A stretch of 38,337 nucleotides of DNA from Candidatus Ruminococcus avistercoris (GTDB taxonomy: Bacteria > Bacillota > Clostridia > Lachnospirales > Lachnospiraceae), in assembly GCA_019120315.1 (NCBI GenBank), contig DWVJ01000020.1:1-38337 (forward strand), read 5' to 3'. The notes below the pieces were generated by a model. That model made no database searches. It was not told the origin of the DNA and saw only the letters and a program-made list of their open reading frames with translations. Shown piece by piece: positions 26,167-34,510 of the stretch (within the stretch, counting starts at the first letter, position 1; each line of letters starts with the position of its first letter). The position numbers and the translations under genes are program-made.

Positions 26167-27033
26167 ATGAGTATGATAAAGATAAAATGGTGTGATCCAA
26201 AAGGCGGGAAAATGGTTGTCAATCATAAAAAGGATTTGGTCTATCTTAGCTGGCCGCAGCTGGATATGCTGCATTTTGTCCGGCATTGTTTTTCCACAAG
26301 ACTGGGAGGCGTCAGTGAAGGAATGTTTTCTTCCATGAATCTAAGCTTTACCCGGGGAGATAAGGAAACGGCGGTGAGGGAAAACTTTGAAAGGCTTGCG
26401 GCTGCGGTGGGATTTTCCACAGAGGATATCGTCTGTTCCGATCAGACCCATACCACTAACATTCGTGTGGTTACCGCAGAAGATCGGGGAAAAGGGATCC
26501 TTCGGGACAGGGACTATACGGATGTGGACGGTATGATCACCAATGTTCCGGGAATCGTGCTGGCAACTTTTTATGCGGACTGCGTACCGATTTACCTGGC
26601 AGATCCGGTGAGCCGTTCCATCGGTCTTCTCCATTCCGGCTGGAAAGGGACGGTACATAATATTATTAAAAATGGTATTCGTGCCATGAAAAAAACGTAC
26701 GGCGCAAAGCCGGCGAATATTCTGGCTGGTATCGGCCCTTCCATCTGCGGTTCCTGCTATGAAATCGGAGAGGATGTGGCGGCCAAATTCCGGAAAGCTT
26801 ACCCGGCGAGTCAGTGCAGACAAATGCTTTTTGATGACAGAAACGGAAAGTATCATCTGGATCTGTGGAAAGCATGCCGTTTTAACCTGGCGGCCAGCGG
26901 GGTTCAGCCGGATCACATTTTTGAAGCGAATCTGTGCACTTGCTGCAATCCTCAGCTTCTCTTTTCTCACCGGGCATCCGGCGGAAAAAGGGGAAACCTG
27001 GGCGCGTTCCTTCAAATCAGGAAAGAGGACTGA
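26167..27033 (+). CDS. pgeF: Peptidoglycan editing factor PgeF (YfiH/laccase-domain family)
   Basis: A 288-residue protein of the YfiH/LACC1 family. Metal-site residues H95 (SDQTHT), C139 (YADCVPIYL) and H156 (LLHSGWKGT) are intact. Homologues have been described as copper-dependent polyphenol oxidases, as zinc-dependent purine nucleoside phosphorylases/adenosine deaminases, and as an editor of peptidoglycan precursors; the sequence cannot choose among them. Two in-frame ATGs, 26167 and 26173, are both possible starts. It ends at a strong terminator. Confidence 0.9.
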   Translation: MSMIKIKWCDPKGGKMVVNHKKDLVYLSWPQLDMLHFVRHCFSTRLGGVSEGMFSSMNLSFTRGDKETAVRENFERLAAAVGFSTEDIVCSDQTHTTNIRVVTAEDRGKGILRDRDYTDVDGMITNVPGIVLATFYADCVPIYLADPVSRSIGLLHSGWKGTVHNIIKNGIRAMKKTYGAKPANILAGIGPSICGSCYEIGEDVAAKFRKAYPASQCRQMLFDDRNGKYHLDLWKACRFNLAASGVQPDHIFEANLCTCCNPQLLFSHRASGGKRGNLGAFLQIRKED

Positions 27034-27036
27034 TAA

Positions 27037-27073
27037 AAAAGCTGCAGAATCGGATATGGTTCTGCAGCTTTTC
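27037..27073. terminator. Bidirectional terminator between pgeF and prs
   Basis: AAAAGCTGCAGAA at 27037-27049 pairs perfectly with TTCTGCAGCTTTT at 27060-27072. The symmetric A and T flanks serve both converging genes. Confidence 0.92.
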
Positions 27074-27085
27074 CTATGTATGATA

Positions 27086-28258
27086 TCATTTCAGATTTTT
27101 CTGGCGTTCCAGCAGCTGTGTGATCTTGGAAGTGGTGGAACGGACCTTTTCCACGGACACATCGTGATTTAAAATATCCAGGATACTTGCCAGGTATTTT
27201 CCCATGCGTGCCGCTTCATAATAGGGTTTGGATTTCAGTTCCGGCGTGCGGTAGATGAGATCCGTGGTGACGACCTTTTCAATATATCCTTTTTCATAGT
27301 ATTCGTCGAATTTGGAAAGGCCTTCGGTAAACAGGCCAAAGGTAGTACAGATGAATACCCGGTTAGCTTTGCGTTCCTTTACTTTTCTGGCTACATCCAG
27401 CATACTTTCTCCGGAAGAGATCATATCGTCGATAATGATCACATCTTTTCCTTCGATGGAATCTCCCAGGAACTCATGCGCTACGATGGGATTCTTTCCG
27501 TTGACAATCGTAGAGTAGTCTCTGCGTTTGTAGAACATACCCATGTCAACGCCCAGCACGTTGGAAAAATAAACGGCACGGCTCATGGCGCCCTCGTCAG
27601 GGCTGATGATCATCAGATGCTCGTTGTCCAGTTTCAGATCCGGCACGGAACCGATCAATGCCTGAAGAAACTGATAGGTGGGCATGTAATTGTCGAATCC
27701 GTTTAACGGTATGGCGTTTTGAACCCGCGGGTCGTGGGCATCGAATGTGATGATATTGCTGACCCCCATTTCCGACAGTTCCCGCAGAGCGATGGCACAG
27801 TCCAGGGATTCTCGCTGAGAACGTTTGTGCTGACGGCTTTCATAGAGAAAGGGCATCACCACATTGATGCGGTGGGCTTTGCCGGTGGCTGCGGAGATAA
27901 TCCGCTTCAGATTCTGATAATGATCGTCCGGCGACATATGGTTTTCATATCCGCAGACCTTGTAGGTCATACTGTAATTGGTGACATCGCACATTATATA
28001 TAAATCAGTGCCTCGTACAGATTCCCGAATCCGTCCCTTTGCCTCGCCGGTACCGAAACGGGGGCATTCACATTCGATGAGAAAGGAATCTTCGAAATAA
28101 CCGGCAAACGGAAGAGGCGTTTTTTCCTGCGAAAGAGCTTTACGGTATTCCACAAGATAATCATTAACCGTATTTGCCAGTTCTTCACATCCCGGGAGGG
28201 CAGCTATCTTAATCGGAGCCACAGGAATGGATTTTTTCAGTAAATCTAAATTTACCAT
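27086..28258 (-). CDS. prs: Ribose-phosphate pyrophosphokinase, long form
   Basis: A 390-residue enzyme that makes PRPP from ribose-5-phosphate and ATP for nucleotide, His and Trp synthesis. The catalytic flexible loop YESRQHKR, the FDAHDPR stretch and the PRPP-binding loop DVIIIDDMISSGESM are present. It is about 75 residues longer than the usual 315-residue bacterial enzyme, with an extended N-terminus and a different C-terminus; similar long forms are common in Lachnospiraceae. GGAGGTAACC precedes the ATG on the minus strand. It stands alone between two terminated units, with its own promoter. Confidence 0.9.
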   Translation of the reverse strand: MVNLDLLKKSIPVAPIKIAALPGCEELANTVNDYLVEYRKALSQEKTPLPFAGYFEDSFLIECECPRFGTGEAKGRIRESVRGTDLYIMCDVTNYSMTYKVCGYENHMSPDDHYQNLKRIISAATGKAHRINVVMPFLYESRQHKRSQRESLDCAIALRELSEMGVSNIITFDAHDPRVQNAIPLNGFDNYMPTYQFLQALIGSVPDLKLDNEHLMIISPDEGAMSRAVYFSNVLGVDMGMFYKRRDYSTIVNGKNPIVAHEFLGDSIEGKDVIIIDDMISSGESMLDVARKVKERKANRVFICTTFGLFTEGLSKFDEYYEKGYIEKVVTTDLIYRTPELKSKPYYEAARMGKYLASILDILNHDVSVEKVRSTTSKITQLLERQKNLK

Positions 28259-28291
28259 TGGTTACCTCCATGCACATTTAATACTCATTTT

Positions 28292-28320
28292 ATATTAACG
28301 CCTGCCGATTTTAAAGTCAA
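28292..28320 (-). promoter_or_regulatory. Promoter of prs
   Basis: On the minus strand TTGACT (plus 28315-28320) and TAATAT (plus 28292-28297) are 17 bases apart, 33 bases upstream of the prs start. Confidence 0.78.
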
Positions 28321-28365
28321 GAAATTTGGAGAATAATGTAAAGTGCATGTAAATTCATACATTGA

Positions 28366-28394
28366 TTGACAGAAAGCGGATTGCTCTCTATAAT
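28366..28394 (+). promoter_or_regulatory. Perfect consensus promoter of the DUF512-der-plsY-gpsA group
   Basis: TTGACA at 28366-28371 and TATAAT at 28389-28394 with exactly 17 bases between. It drives the plus strand, back to back with the prs promoter about 45 bases away. Confidence 0.92.
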
Positions 28395-28429
28395 TGAGGG
28401 AGCAGTAAAAAGGAAGAGGAACGGGTAAA

Positions 28430-29836
28430 ATGAGCAGAGTACGTCATATAGTCAAAGCAGTGGAAGAAGGAAGTATCGCCCGGGAGCTGGATATCGAACC
28501 TGGAGATGAACTTCTTTCCATCAACGGATCTTCAGTGAAAGATGTTTTTGATTACCACTATCTGCTGAATGAAGAATATGTGGAAATCCTGATCCGCAAA
28601 GCCGGCGGCGAGGAGTGGGAGCTGGAAATTGAAAAGGAATATGAAGAAGATCTTGGTATTATCTTCGAAAATGAATTTATGGACGACTATCGTTCTTGCA
28701 GCAACCGGTGTATTTTCTGTTTCATTGATCAGATGCCGCCGGGTATGCGAAAGACATTGTATTTCAAGGATGATGATTCCAGACTGTCGTTTTTGCAGGG
28801 GAATTATGTGACGCTGACCAATATGTCCGATCAGGATATGGAACGGATCATACGATACCATCTGGAGCCCATCAATATTTCGGTTCATACGGTAAATCCC
28901 GCTCTGCGCTGTGAAATGCTTCATAACCGGTTTGCCGGCGATATCTGTGAAAAGATTCAAAAGCTTTATGACGCAGGGATAGGGATGAATGGCCAGATCG
29001 TGCTTTGCAGAGGAATCAATGACGGGAAAGAGCTGGATCGCACCATCGAAAAACTTTCTGAATGGATTCCTCTTTTTGGAAGTTTGTCGGTGGTTCCGGT
29101 GGGGCTGACCCGCTATCGGGAGGGATTGTATCCGCTGGAACCTTTCAAAAAAGAAGATGCGCTGCAGGTAATCCGTCAGGTGGAGTCCTGGCAGAAGAAG
29201 ATTTTGCAAACCACGGGGAGTCATTTTGTCCACTGCAGCGATGAGTGGTACATTTTGGCCGAAAAAGAACTTCCCGAACAGGAGCGTTACGATGGCTATC
29301 CTCAGCTGGAAAACGGCGTGGGTATGCTTCGTCTGTTGTGTTGTCAGATAAAAAAGGCTCTGGCAGAAAGAACGGGAAGTTCGCTGACAAGAAAAATATC
29401 TCTGGCAACGGGCGAATTACCGTATGAATTTCTAAAAAAATATATTATAATGATACAAGAAAAGTATCCCGGTGTACAGGCGGATCTGTATGCGGTAAAG
29501 AATCATTTCTTCGGCGAACGAATCACGGTATCCGGACTGCTGACCGGTCAGGATCTGAAAGAACAGTTGAAAGGGCGGCCGCTGGGAGAGGAGCTTTTGC
29601 TTCCCTGCAACATGCTTCGGGAAGGCGAAGAGGTATTTCTTGACGATATGACCGTAGGGGAACTGCAGGAGGCGCTGGGCGTATCCATTCGGATCGTAGG
29701 CGAAAGAGGAGAAGATTTCGTCAGGGCCGTGCTGGGAGAAAAGCCGGACGGAAAAGAAGCGAGGAGACAAAATTATGAGCAAACCGATTGTAGCCATTGT
29801 GGGCAGGCCGAATGTGGGGAAATCCACACTATTTAA
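28430..29836 (+). CDS. PDZ / radical-SAM-like DUF512 protein
   Basis: A 468-residue protein with an N-terminal PDZ-like domain (about 5-70, [12 protein letters not shown]), a CxxxCxxC iron-sulfur motif at C90, C94 and C97 (CSNRCIFCF), a radical-SAM-like barrel, and the DUF512 C-terminal domain. The family occurs upstream of der in many Clostridia and is of unknown function; a radical SAM reaction is likely but the substrate is not known. The last 62 bases overlap the start of der in another frame, giving a cysteine-bearing tail (CSHCGQAEC). GGAAGAGGAA upstream serves as ribosome site. Confidence 0.85.
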   Translation: MSRVRHIVKAVEEGSIARELDIEPGDELLSINGSSVKDVFDYHYLLNEEYVEILIRKAGGEEWELEIEKEYEEDLGIIFENEFMDDYRSCSNRCIFCFIDQMPPGMRKTLYFKDDDSRLSFLQGNYVTLTNMSDQDMERIIRYHLEPINISVHTVNPALRCEMLHNRFAGDICEKIQKLYDAGIGMNGQIVLCRGINDGKELDRTIEKLSEWIPLFGSLSVVPVGLTRYREGLYPLEPFKKEDALQVIRQVESWQKKILQTTGSHFVHCSDEWYILAEKELPEQERYDGYPQLENGVGMLRLLCCQIKKALAERTGSSLTRKISLATGELPYEFLKKYIIMIQEKYPGVQADLYAVKNHFFGERITVSGLLTGQDLKEQLKGRPLGEELLLPCNMLREGEEVFLDDMTVGELQEALGVSIRIVGERGEDFVRAVLGEKPDGKEARRQNYEQTDCSHCGQAECGEIHTI

Positions 29837-31103
29837 CGCGCTGGCCGGTGAAAACATTTCCATTGTAAAAGACACGCCAGGCGTGACACGTGACAGAATT
29901 TATGCGGATGTGAGCTGGCTGAACCACAATTTCACACTGATTGATACGGGAGGAATCGAACCGGAAAGCAGCGACATCATTCTGTCTCAGATGAGAGAAC
30001 AGGCGCAGATCGCCATCGATACGGCAGATGTGATCATCTTTATCACAGATGTGCGTCAGGGACTGGTGGATGCGGATGCGAAGGTGGCGGATATGCTGCG
30101 GCGAAGCGCCAAGCCTGTTGTTCTGGTGGTCAATAAAGTAGACAATTTTGACAAATATATGGTGGATGTGTATGAATTTTATAATCTGGGAATCGGCGAT
30201 CCCATCCCCATTTCGGCTTCCTCAAAACTGGGCCTGGGTGATATGCTGGATGAAGTAAGCCAGTATTTCGATGACAGCGCCGAGGAAGAGGAAGAAAATA
30301 CGATCCCCCGGATTGCCATTGTGGGCAAGCCCAACGTGGGGAAATCCTCCATTATCAACAAGCTGCTGGGACAGAACCGGGTGATCGTATCTGATGTGGC
30401 GGGAACCACCAGGGACGCCATCGATACCACGGTGATGTGGAAAGGCCGGGAATATATTTTCATCGATACTGCCGGACTGAGAAGGAAAAATAAGATAAAA
30501 GAAGAACTGGAGCGTTACAGTATCATTCGCACAGTCACCGCGGTGGAACGGGCCGATGTGGTTGTGGTGGTAATCGATGCGATGGAGGGCGTGACCGAAC
30601 AGGACGCCAAAATCGCCGGCATCGCCCACGAGCGCGGAAAGGGCATTATCGTTGCCGTCAATAAGTGGGATGCCATTGAAAAAAACGATAAGACAATCTA
30701 TCAGTATACCGGAAAGATCCGCGAAGTGCTGTCCTATATGCCCTATGCGGAATTGATGTTTATCTCGGCGCAGACCGGTCAGCGGCTGCCCAGATTGTTT
30801 GACACCATCGATATGGTTTTGGAAAATCAGACTCTGCGGATTCAGACCGGCGTTCTCAATGAAATCATGACGGAAGCAGTGGCGCTGCAGCAGCCGCCTT
30901 CTGACCGGGGTAAACGGCTGAAGCTGTATTACATCACCCAGGTTTCCGTAAAGCCGCCTACATTCGTCATCTTTGTCAATGACAAGGAGCTGATGCATTT
31001 TTCCTATGTCCGTTATCTGGAAAACCGGATCCGGGATGCCTTTGGTTTCCGGGGGACGTCTTTAAAATTCATTATCAGAGAGCGAAAGAGTAAGGAGCAG
31101 TAG
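29775..31103 (+). CDS. der: Ribosome-associated GTPase Der (EngA)
   Basis: A 442-residue protein with two tandem GTPase domains and a C-terminal KH-like domain, required for 50S assembly. First G1 is GRPNVGKS (10-17) with DTGG; the second is GKPNVGKSS (about 183) with DTAGLRRK and NKWD. The C-terminus [14 protein letters not shown] is typical. GAGGAG at 29760-29765 supports ATG 29775, so the overlap with the DUF512 gene is real if that gene's stop is correct. plsY starts two bases after it. Confidence 0.97.
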   Translation: MSKPIVAIVGRPNVGKSTLFNALAGENISIVKDTPGVTRDRIYADVSWLNHNFTLIDTGGIEPESSDIILSQMREQAQIAIDTADVIIFITDVRQGLVDADAKVADMLRRSAKPVVLVVNKVDNFDKYMVDVYEFYNLGIGDPIPISASSKLGLGDMLDEVSQYFDDSAEEEEENTIPRIAIVGKPNVGKSSIINKLLGQNRVIVSDVAGTTRDAIDTTVMWKGREYIFIDTAGLRRKNKIKEELERYSIIRTVTAVERADVVVVVIDAMEGVTEQDAKIAGIAHERGKGIIVAVNKWDAIEKNDKTIYQYTGKIREVLSYMPYAELMFISAQTGQRLPRLFDTIDMVLENQTLRIQTGVLNEIMTEAVALQQPPSDRGKRLKLYYITQVSVKPPTFVIFVNDKELMHFSYVRYLENRIRDAFGFRGTSLKFIIRERKSKEQ

Positions 31104-31105
31104 AT

Positions 31106-31756
31106 ATGGAACGTGTGATATGTCTTTTGATCGGATATTTGTTCGGACTGATTCAGACTTCTTACATTTACGGGAGATTACAGGGGATCGATATCAGGGA
31201 ATATGGCAGCGGAAATGCCGGAACGACCAACGCGCTGCGTACGCTGGGGAAAAAAGCAGGCCTGATTACCCTTCTGGGGGATGCGGTGAAATGTATTCTG
31301 GCGGTGGTGACGGTATCTTTGATCTACGGCAGCATCCATCCGGAATACATACTGCTTCTGCGGCTGTATGCAGCGGCGGGAACCATTCTTGGACACAACT
31401 TTCCTGTCTATCTGCGGTTTCGCGGCGGAAAAGGAATTGCCGCTACGGCCGGCCTTCTCATTTCCTATGATCTGCGGGTGGCGGTGACGGCGCTGATTGT
31501 TTTCATCATCGTATTTCTGACGACCCACTATGTTTCGCTGGGATCTATGCTGGTATACGCCGTCTTTTTGATCGGAACAGTGATCCTGGGGCAGACGGGA
31601 CAATTCCATATGGCACAGAATTATCTGTGGGAAATGTACGCTGTGGCGGCGTTTCTGACTGTTCTGGCAATATACCGCCACAGAGCCAATATTATGAGAC
31701 TGGTAAAGGGAAATGAAAATAAAACGTATATAAGCGGCAAAAAAAAGAAAGAATAA
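31106..31756 (+). CDS. plsY: Acyl-phosphate glycerol-3-phosphate acyltransferase PlsY
   Basis: A 216-residue membrane enzyme that moves the acyl group from acyl-phosphate (made by PlsX) to glycerol-3-phosphate, forming lysophosphatidate. About five membrane segments; the two conserved loops are REYGSGNAGTTN (about 31-42) and FRGGKGIAAT (108-117). The C-terminus is rich in lysine. It is directly followed by gpsA, which supplies glycerol-3-phosphate. Confidence 0.95.
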   Translation: MERVICLLIGYLFGLIQTSYIYGRLQGIDIREYGSGNAGTTNALRTLGKKAGLITLLGDAVKCILAVVTVSLIYGSIHPEYILLLRLYAAAGTILGHNFPVYLRFRGGKGIAATAGLLISYDLRVAVTALIVFIIVFLTTHYVSLGSMLVYAVFLIGTVILGQTGQFHMAQNYLWEMYAVAAFLTVLAIYRHRANIMRLVKGNENKTYISGKKKKE

Positions 31757-31770
31757 TTGGAGGTTGAATT

Positions 31771-32784
31771 ATGGCGAAAATTAGTGTAGCCGGCGCAGGA
31801 AGCTGGGGAACGGCGCTGGCGATTCTGCTGCATGACAATGGGCACGAAGTGATCCTGTGGTCGGCGCTGAAAGATGAAGTCAGCATGCTGTCGGAAAAAC
31901 GGGAACACGAAAGCAAACTGCCGGGTGTAAAGATACCGGAAGAGATTGCGATCACAGACGATCTTGAGACGACGTTAAAAGACCGGGATCTGATAGTTCT
32001 GGCCGTACCGTCTCCGTTTACCAGAAGCACTGCCCGATCCATGAAAAATCTGGTGAGAAAAGGTCAGATCATCGTAAATGTGGCAAAGGGAATTGAAGAG
32101 AATACGTTGATGACGCTCAGTGAGATCATCGAAGAAGAAATTCCCCAGGCTAATGTGGCGGTTCTTTCCGGGCCAAGCCATGCAGAAGAAGTGGGACGCA
32201 AGATGCCTACGACCTGTGTGGCCGGCGCCAGGACAAAGGAGACGGCCGAATATATCCAGGGACTTTTTATGAGCCCGGTGTTCCGCGTCTACACCAGCCC
32301 GGATATTCTTGGAATCGAACTGGGAGGCGCGTTAAAAAATGTCATTGCTCTGGCGGCAGGAACCGCCGATGGACTTGGCTGCGGAGATAATACGAAGGCG
32401 GCGCTGATCACCAGGGGAATTGCGGAAATCAAGCGGCTTGGCGTGGCCATGGGAGCCCATGCGGAAACGCTGACCGGCCTGTCGGGAATCGGCGACCTGA
32501 TTGTCACCTGCGCCAGTGTGCACAGCCGCAATAGAAAGGCCGGTTATCTGATCGGGAAGGGCTATACCATGCAGGAGGCCATGGATGAGGTCAAAATGGT
32601 GGTGGAAGGCGTGTATTCCGCCAAAGCGGCGCTGGCTCTTTCCAGAAAATACCATGTGGAAATGCCCATTGTGGAAGAAGTAAATCAAGTGCTCTTTGAG
32701 GGGAAATCGCCGAAGGACGCTCTTGGAGAACTGATGATGCGGGTACGAAAAGAAGAGACAGGCGAAGGCCTGTGGGAAAAATAG
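31771..32784 (+). CDS. gpsA: Glycerol-3-phosphate dehydrogenase (NAD(P)+)
   Basis: A 337-residue enzyme that reduces dihydroxyacetone phosphate to glycerol-3-phosphate for phospholipid synthesis. The Rossmann loop GAGSWGTAL lies at 8-16, AKGIEENT near 107, the catalytic lysine region GGALKNVIALAAG near 190, and TGLSGIGDLIVTC near 236. GGAGG at 31760-31764 marks the start. It pairs functionally with plsY 14 bases upstream, and a strong terminator follows. Confidence 0.97.
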   Translation: MAKISVAGAGSWGTALAILLHDNGHEVILWSALKDEVSMLSEKREHESKLPGVKIPEEIAITDDLETTLKDRDLIVLAVPSPFTRSTARSMKNLVRKGQIIVNVAKGIEENTLMTLSEIIEEEIPQANVAVLSGPSHAEEVGRKMPTTCVAGARTKETAEYIQGLFMSPVFRVYTSPDILGIELGGALKNVIALAAGTADGLGCGDNTKAALITRGIAEIKRLGVAMGAHAETLTGLSGIGDLIVTCASVHSRNRKAGYLIGKGYTMQEAMDEVKMVVEGVYSAKAALALSRKYHVEMPIVEEVNQVLFEGKSPKDALGELMMRVRKEETGEGLWEK

Positions 32785-32790
32785 TAAAAA

Positions 32791-32842
32791 GAAAAAGCTG
32801 CGCGGTTCTGTTTTGGCAAAGCAAAACTGCGCGGCTTTTTGT
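32791..32842. terminator. Bidirectional terminator after gpsA
   Basis: AAAAAGCTGCGCGGTT (from 32792) pairs with AACTGCGCGGCTTTTT (to 32840) with G-U pairs and an internal loop. A and T runs at the two ends fit termination of gpsA and of the converging aldo/keto reductase gene. Confidence 0.85.
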
Positions 32843-32857
32843 CACCATCCAAATATC

Positions 32858-33679
32858 TTAAAGAAGATCCGGCGGAATCGAAGCGCTTCGAAATTTCTCA
32901 TCCATACCGTCTATAGCCCTCATCTCATCATCGGTAAGCTGGAAATCAAAAATTTCAGCATTTGCGGCGATTCGTTCTTTCTTTGTAGATTTTGGTATTA
33001 CAGAAATGTTTTTCTGGACGGACCAGCGAAGGCCGACCTGGGAAACGCTTTTTCCGTGATTTACTGCGATTTCCACCAGTTCGGGCCGGTCCAGATATGC
33101 GCCTCTTGCCAGCGGCGCATAGGCCTGCACGGCGATGCCTTTGGACTGACAGTAGGAAACCAGTTCCGCCTGATTCCAAAGGGGATGGATTTCAATCTGA
33201 TTTACGGCGGGGACAGTATCAGAATGGGCAAGAAGATCTTCCAGCTGATAGATGCCAAAATTGCTGACGCCGATGGAGCGGATCAATCCTTCTTTATAAA
33301 GCTTTTCCATCTGTTTCCAGGTTTCCAGGTAACAGCCTGGAACCGGCCAATGTATCAGATACAGATCGATGTAATCCAGTCCGAGACGTTCCAGACTTCT
33401 TTTGAATGCGCCGTCAATATCGCCGATACGCTGAGCGTTATTCCAGATTTTTGTCGTGATAAAAAGTTCTTCCCTCGGGAGGCCTGCAGCGCGGATTGCC
33501 CGTCCGACACCGTCCTCATTTTTATAAGCGGAAGCGGTATCAATCATCCGATAGCCTTCCTCCAACGCCCAGGAAACGGCATTTTCAACTTCTCCGTCAG
33601 CGGCTGCTTTGTACACGCCCAAACCAAGAAGCGGCATCTGCTGATGGTTGTTTAATTTAAGACACGGTATATCTGCCAC
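32858..33679 (-). CDS. Aldo/keto reductase
   Basis: A 273-residue NADPH-dependent carbonyl reductase of the AKR5 (2,5-diketogluconate reductase-like) group. The catalytic tetrad is visible: Asp and Tyr in DTASAYKNEDGVG, Lys in ITTKIW and His in LIHWP. The cofactor motif IPKSTKKERI is near the C-terminus. Substrate unknown; such enzymes reduce methylglyoxal and other aldehydes. The start is GTG, set by AGGAGG nine bases upstream on the minus strand. No functional link to the neighbouring CODH operon is visible. Confidence 0.92.
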   Translation of the reverse strand: MADIPCLKLNNHQQMPLLGLGVYKAAADGEVENAVSWALEEGYRMIDTASAYKNEDGVGRAIRAAGLPREELFITTKIWNNAQRIGDIDGAFKRSLERLGLDYIDLYLIHWPVPGCYLETWKQMEKLYKEGLIRSIGVSNFGIYQLEDLLAHSDTVPAVNQIEIHPLWNQAELVSYCQSKGIAVQAYAPLARGAYLDRPELVEIAVNHGKSVSQVGLRWSVQKNISVIPKSTKKERIAANAEIFDFQLTDDEMRAIDGMDEKFRSASIPPDLL

Positions 33680-33717
33680 TTGTGATTACCTCCTTTTCCT
33701 GCGCAGATTATAGGAGT

Positions 33718-33746
33718 ATTATACCACAGTACCGGGAAAATGTGCA
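33718..33746 (-). promoter_or_regulatory. Probable promoter of the aldo/keto reductase
   Basis: On the minus strand TATAAT (plus 33718-33723) is a consensus -10; 17 bases further upstream is TGCACA (plus 33741-33746), a 4-of-6 match to the -35. Confidence 0.6.
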
Positions 33747-33863
33747 AAAAAAGTATCACGAATGCAGTTTGGTATTTTCTCATGGTTTTTCGTCATTTTT
33801 TATAATTATTGAGATTGGATAAAAAAAAATACACTATTTTGCCAAATAAAACTGTCCGATATG

Positions 33864-33879
33864 TATTGAATATTCAGTA
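33864..33879. promoter_or_regulatory. Candidate operator over the -35 of the CODH operon
   Basis: TGAATATTCA at 33867-33876 is a perfect 10-bp palindrome; adding the next bases gives a 16-bp near-perfect inverted repeat with one mismatched pair at 33866/33877. It covers the -35 box, where a bound protein would block RNA polymerase. No regulator gene is visible nearby. Confidence 0.4.
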
Positions 33880-33894
33880 ATAATAAGATATAAT
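33866..33894 (+). promoter_or_regulatory. Promoter of the CODH/ACS operon
   Basis: TTGAAT at 33866-33871 and TATAAT at 33889-33894, 17 bases apart, place the start of transcription near 33901 and leave a 54-base leader. The leader holds TCACA (33924-33928) and TGTGA (33934-33938), a small possible hairpin before the AAGGAG site. Confidence 0.75.
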
Positions 33895-33954
33895 GAAACA
33901 TAATTGACAAAATAATATCATATTCACAAAGAGTGTGATGGAAAGGAGCAAATC

Positions 33955-34275
33955 ATGCATTTAGTACAGGATGAAAATGGCAAGTCTTTGGCACATGCCC
34001 ATGGTGATGATCACAGTCATTGTCATGAGCATTCTCATGACTGCTCCTCCTGCGGCGGTGACTGCAGCAAGGAGACGGTCGCTCTCCTGACTTATATGCT
34101 GCAGCATAACGAGCACCATGCAGCTGAGCTGGAGCAGATGGCTGAAAATCTGAAAAAACTCGGTATGGATGATGCGGCAAAGCAGATTTCAGAAGGCGTT
34201 TCGGAGTTTCAGAAGGGCAATATGCGGCTGAGCCTGGCATTGACTTTGGTAAAGGAACAGTTGAAGGAGGCATAA
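33955..34275 (+). CDS. His/Cys-rich small protein, candidate nickel chaperone of CODH
   Basis: A 106-residue protein that I do not recognise as a named family. Residues 14-28 carry seven histidines in mostly alternate positions (H14, H16, H20, H22, H24, H26, H28), interleaved with Cys23 and followed by C30, C33 and C37. The rest (about 40-106) is predicted helical, with a second histidine group H51, H54, H55 and the acidic face HHAAELEQMAENLKKLG. No signal peptide. It is the first gene of the CODH operon and is three bases before cooT. In Rhodospirillum the His-rich CooJ sits with CooC and CooT and stores or delivers nickel; this protein holds the same place, but its metal stretch is N-terminal and homology is not shown. 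AAGGAG is at 33943-33948. Confidence 0.8.
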   Translation: MHLVQDENGKSLAHAHGDDHSHCHEHSHDCSSCGGDCSKETVALLTYMLQHNEHHAAELEQMAENLKKLGMDDAAKQISEGVSEFQKGNMRLSLALTLVKEQLKEA

Positions 34276-34278
34276 GGG

Positions 34279-34461
34279 ATGTGTTTGGCAACAGTAATTA
34301 AAAAAGCAGACGGAACTGCTATTTTCAGAAACGTCAGCCGTATCGATGTGAACGGCGATACGCTGGTGATCCGCGATATTCTGGGAGAAGAAAAAGAAGT
34401 AACCGGAAAAATTCTTATGGTGGATCTGGCTAACAGCGTGGTAGAAGTGGAATGCAGCTGA
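34279..34461 (+). CDS. cooT: CooT family nickel-binding protein
   Basis: A 60-residue protein of the CooT family (MCLATV start, all-beta pattern). Rhodospirillum CooT is a dimer that binds one nickel through the N-terminal region including Cys2 and takes part in CODH maturation. Cys2 is present here, with a second cysteine at C59. It is followed after 49 bases by cooC. AGGAGG at 34266-34271 overlaps the end of the preceding gene, so translation of the two is likely coupled. Confidence 0.9.
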   Translation: MCLATVIKKADGTAIFRNVSRIDVNGDTLVIRDILGEEKEVTGKILMVDLANSVVEVECS

Positions 34462-34510
34462 CAGACGGCAATAACATTCTGTTTGAACATAAAATAGGAG
34501 GCATAAAGAT

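Noticed and set aside
33904-33909. A perfect TTGACA upstream of the His-rich gene, considered as its -35 box
   Set aside because: No -10 element lies 16-18 bases downstream; the TTGAAT/TATAAT pair at 33866-33894 is better, and this TTGACA falls just after its predicted start site.
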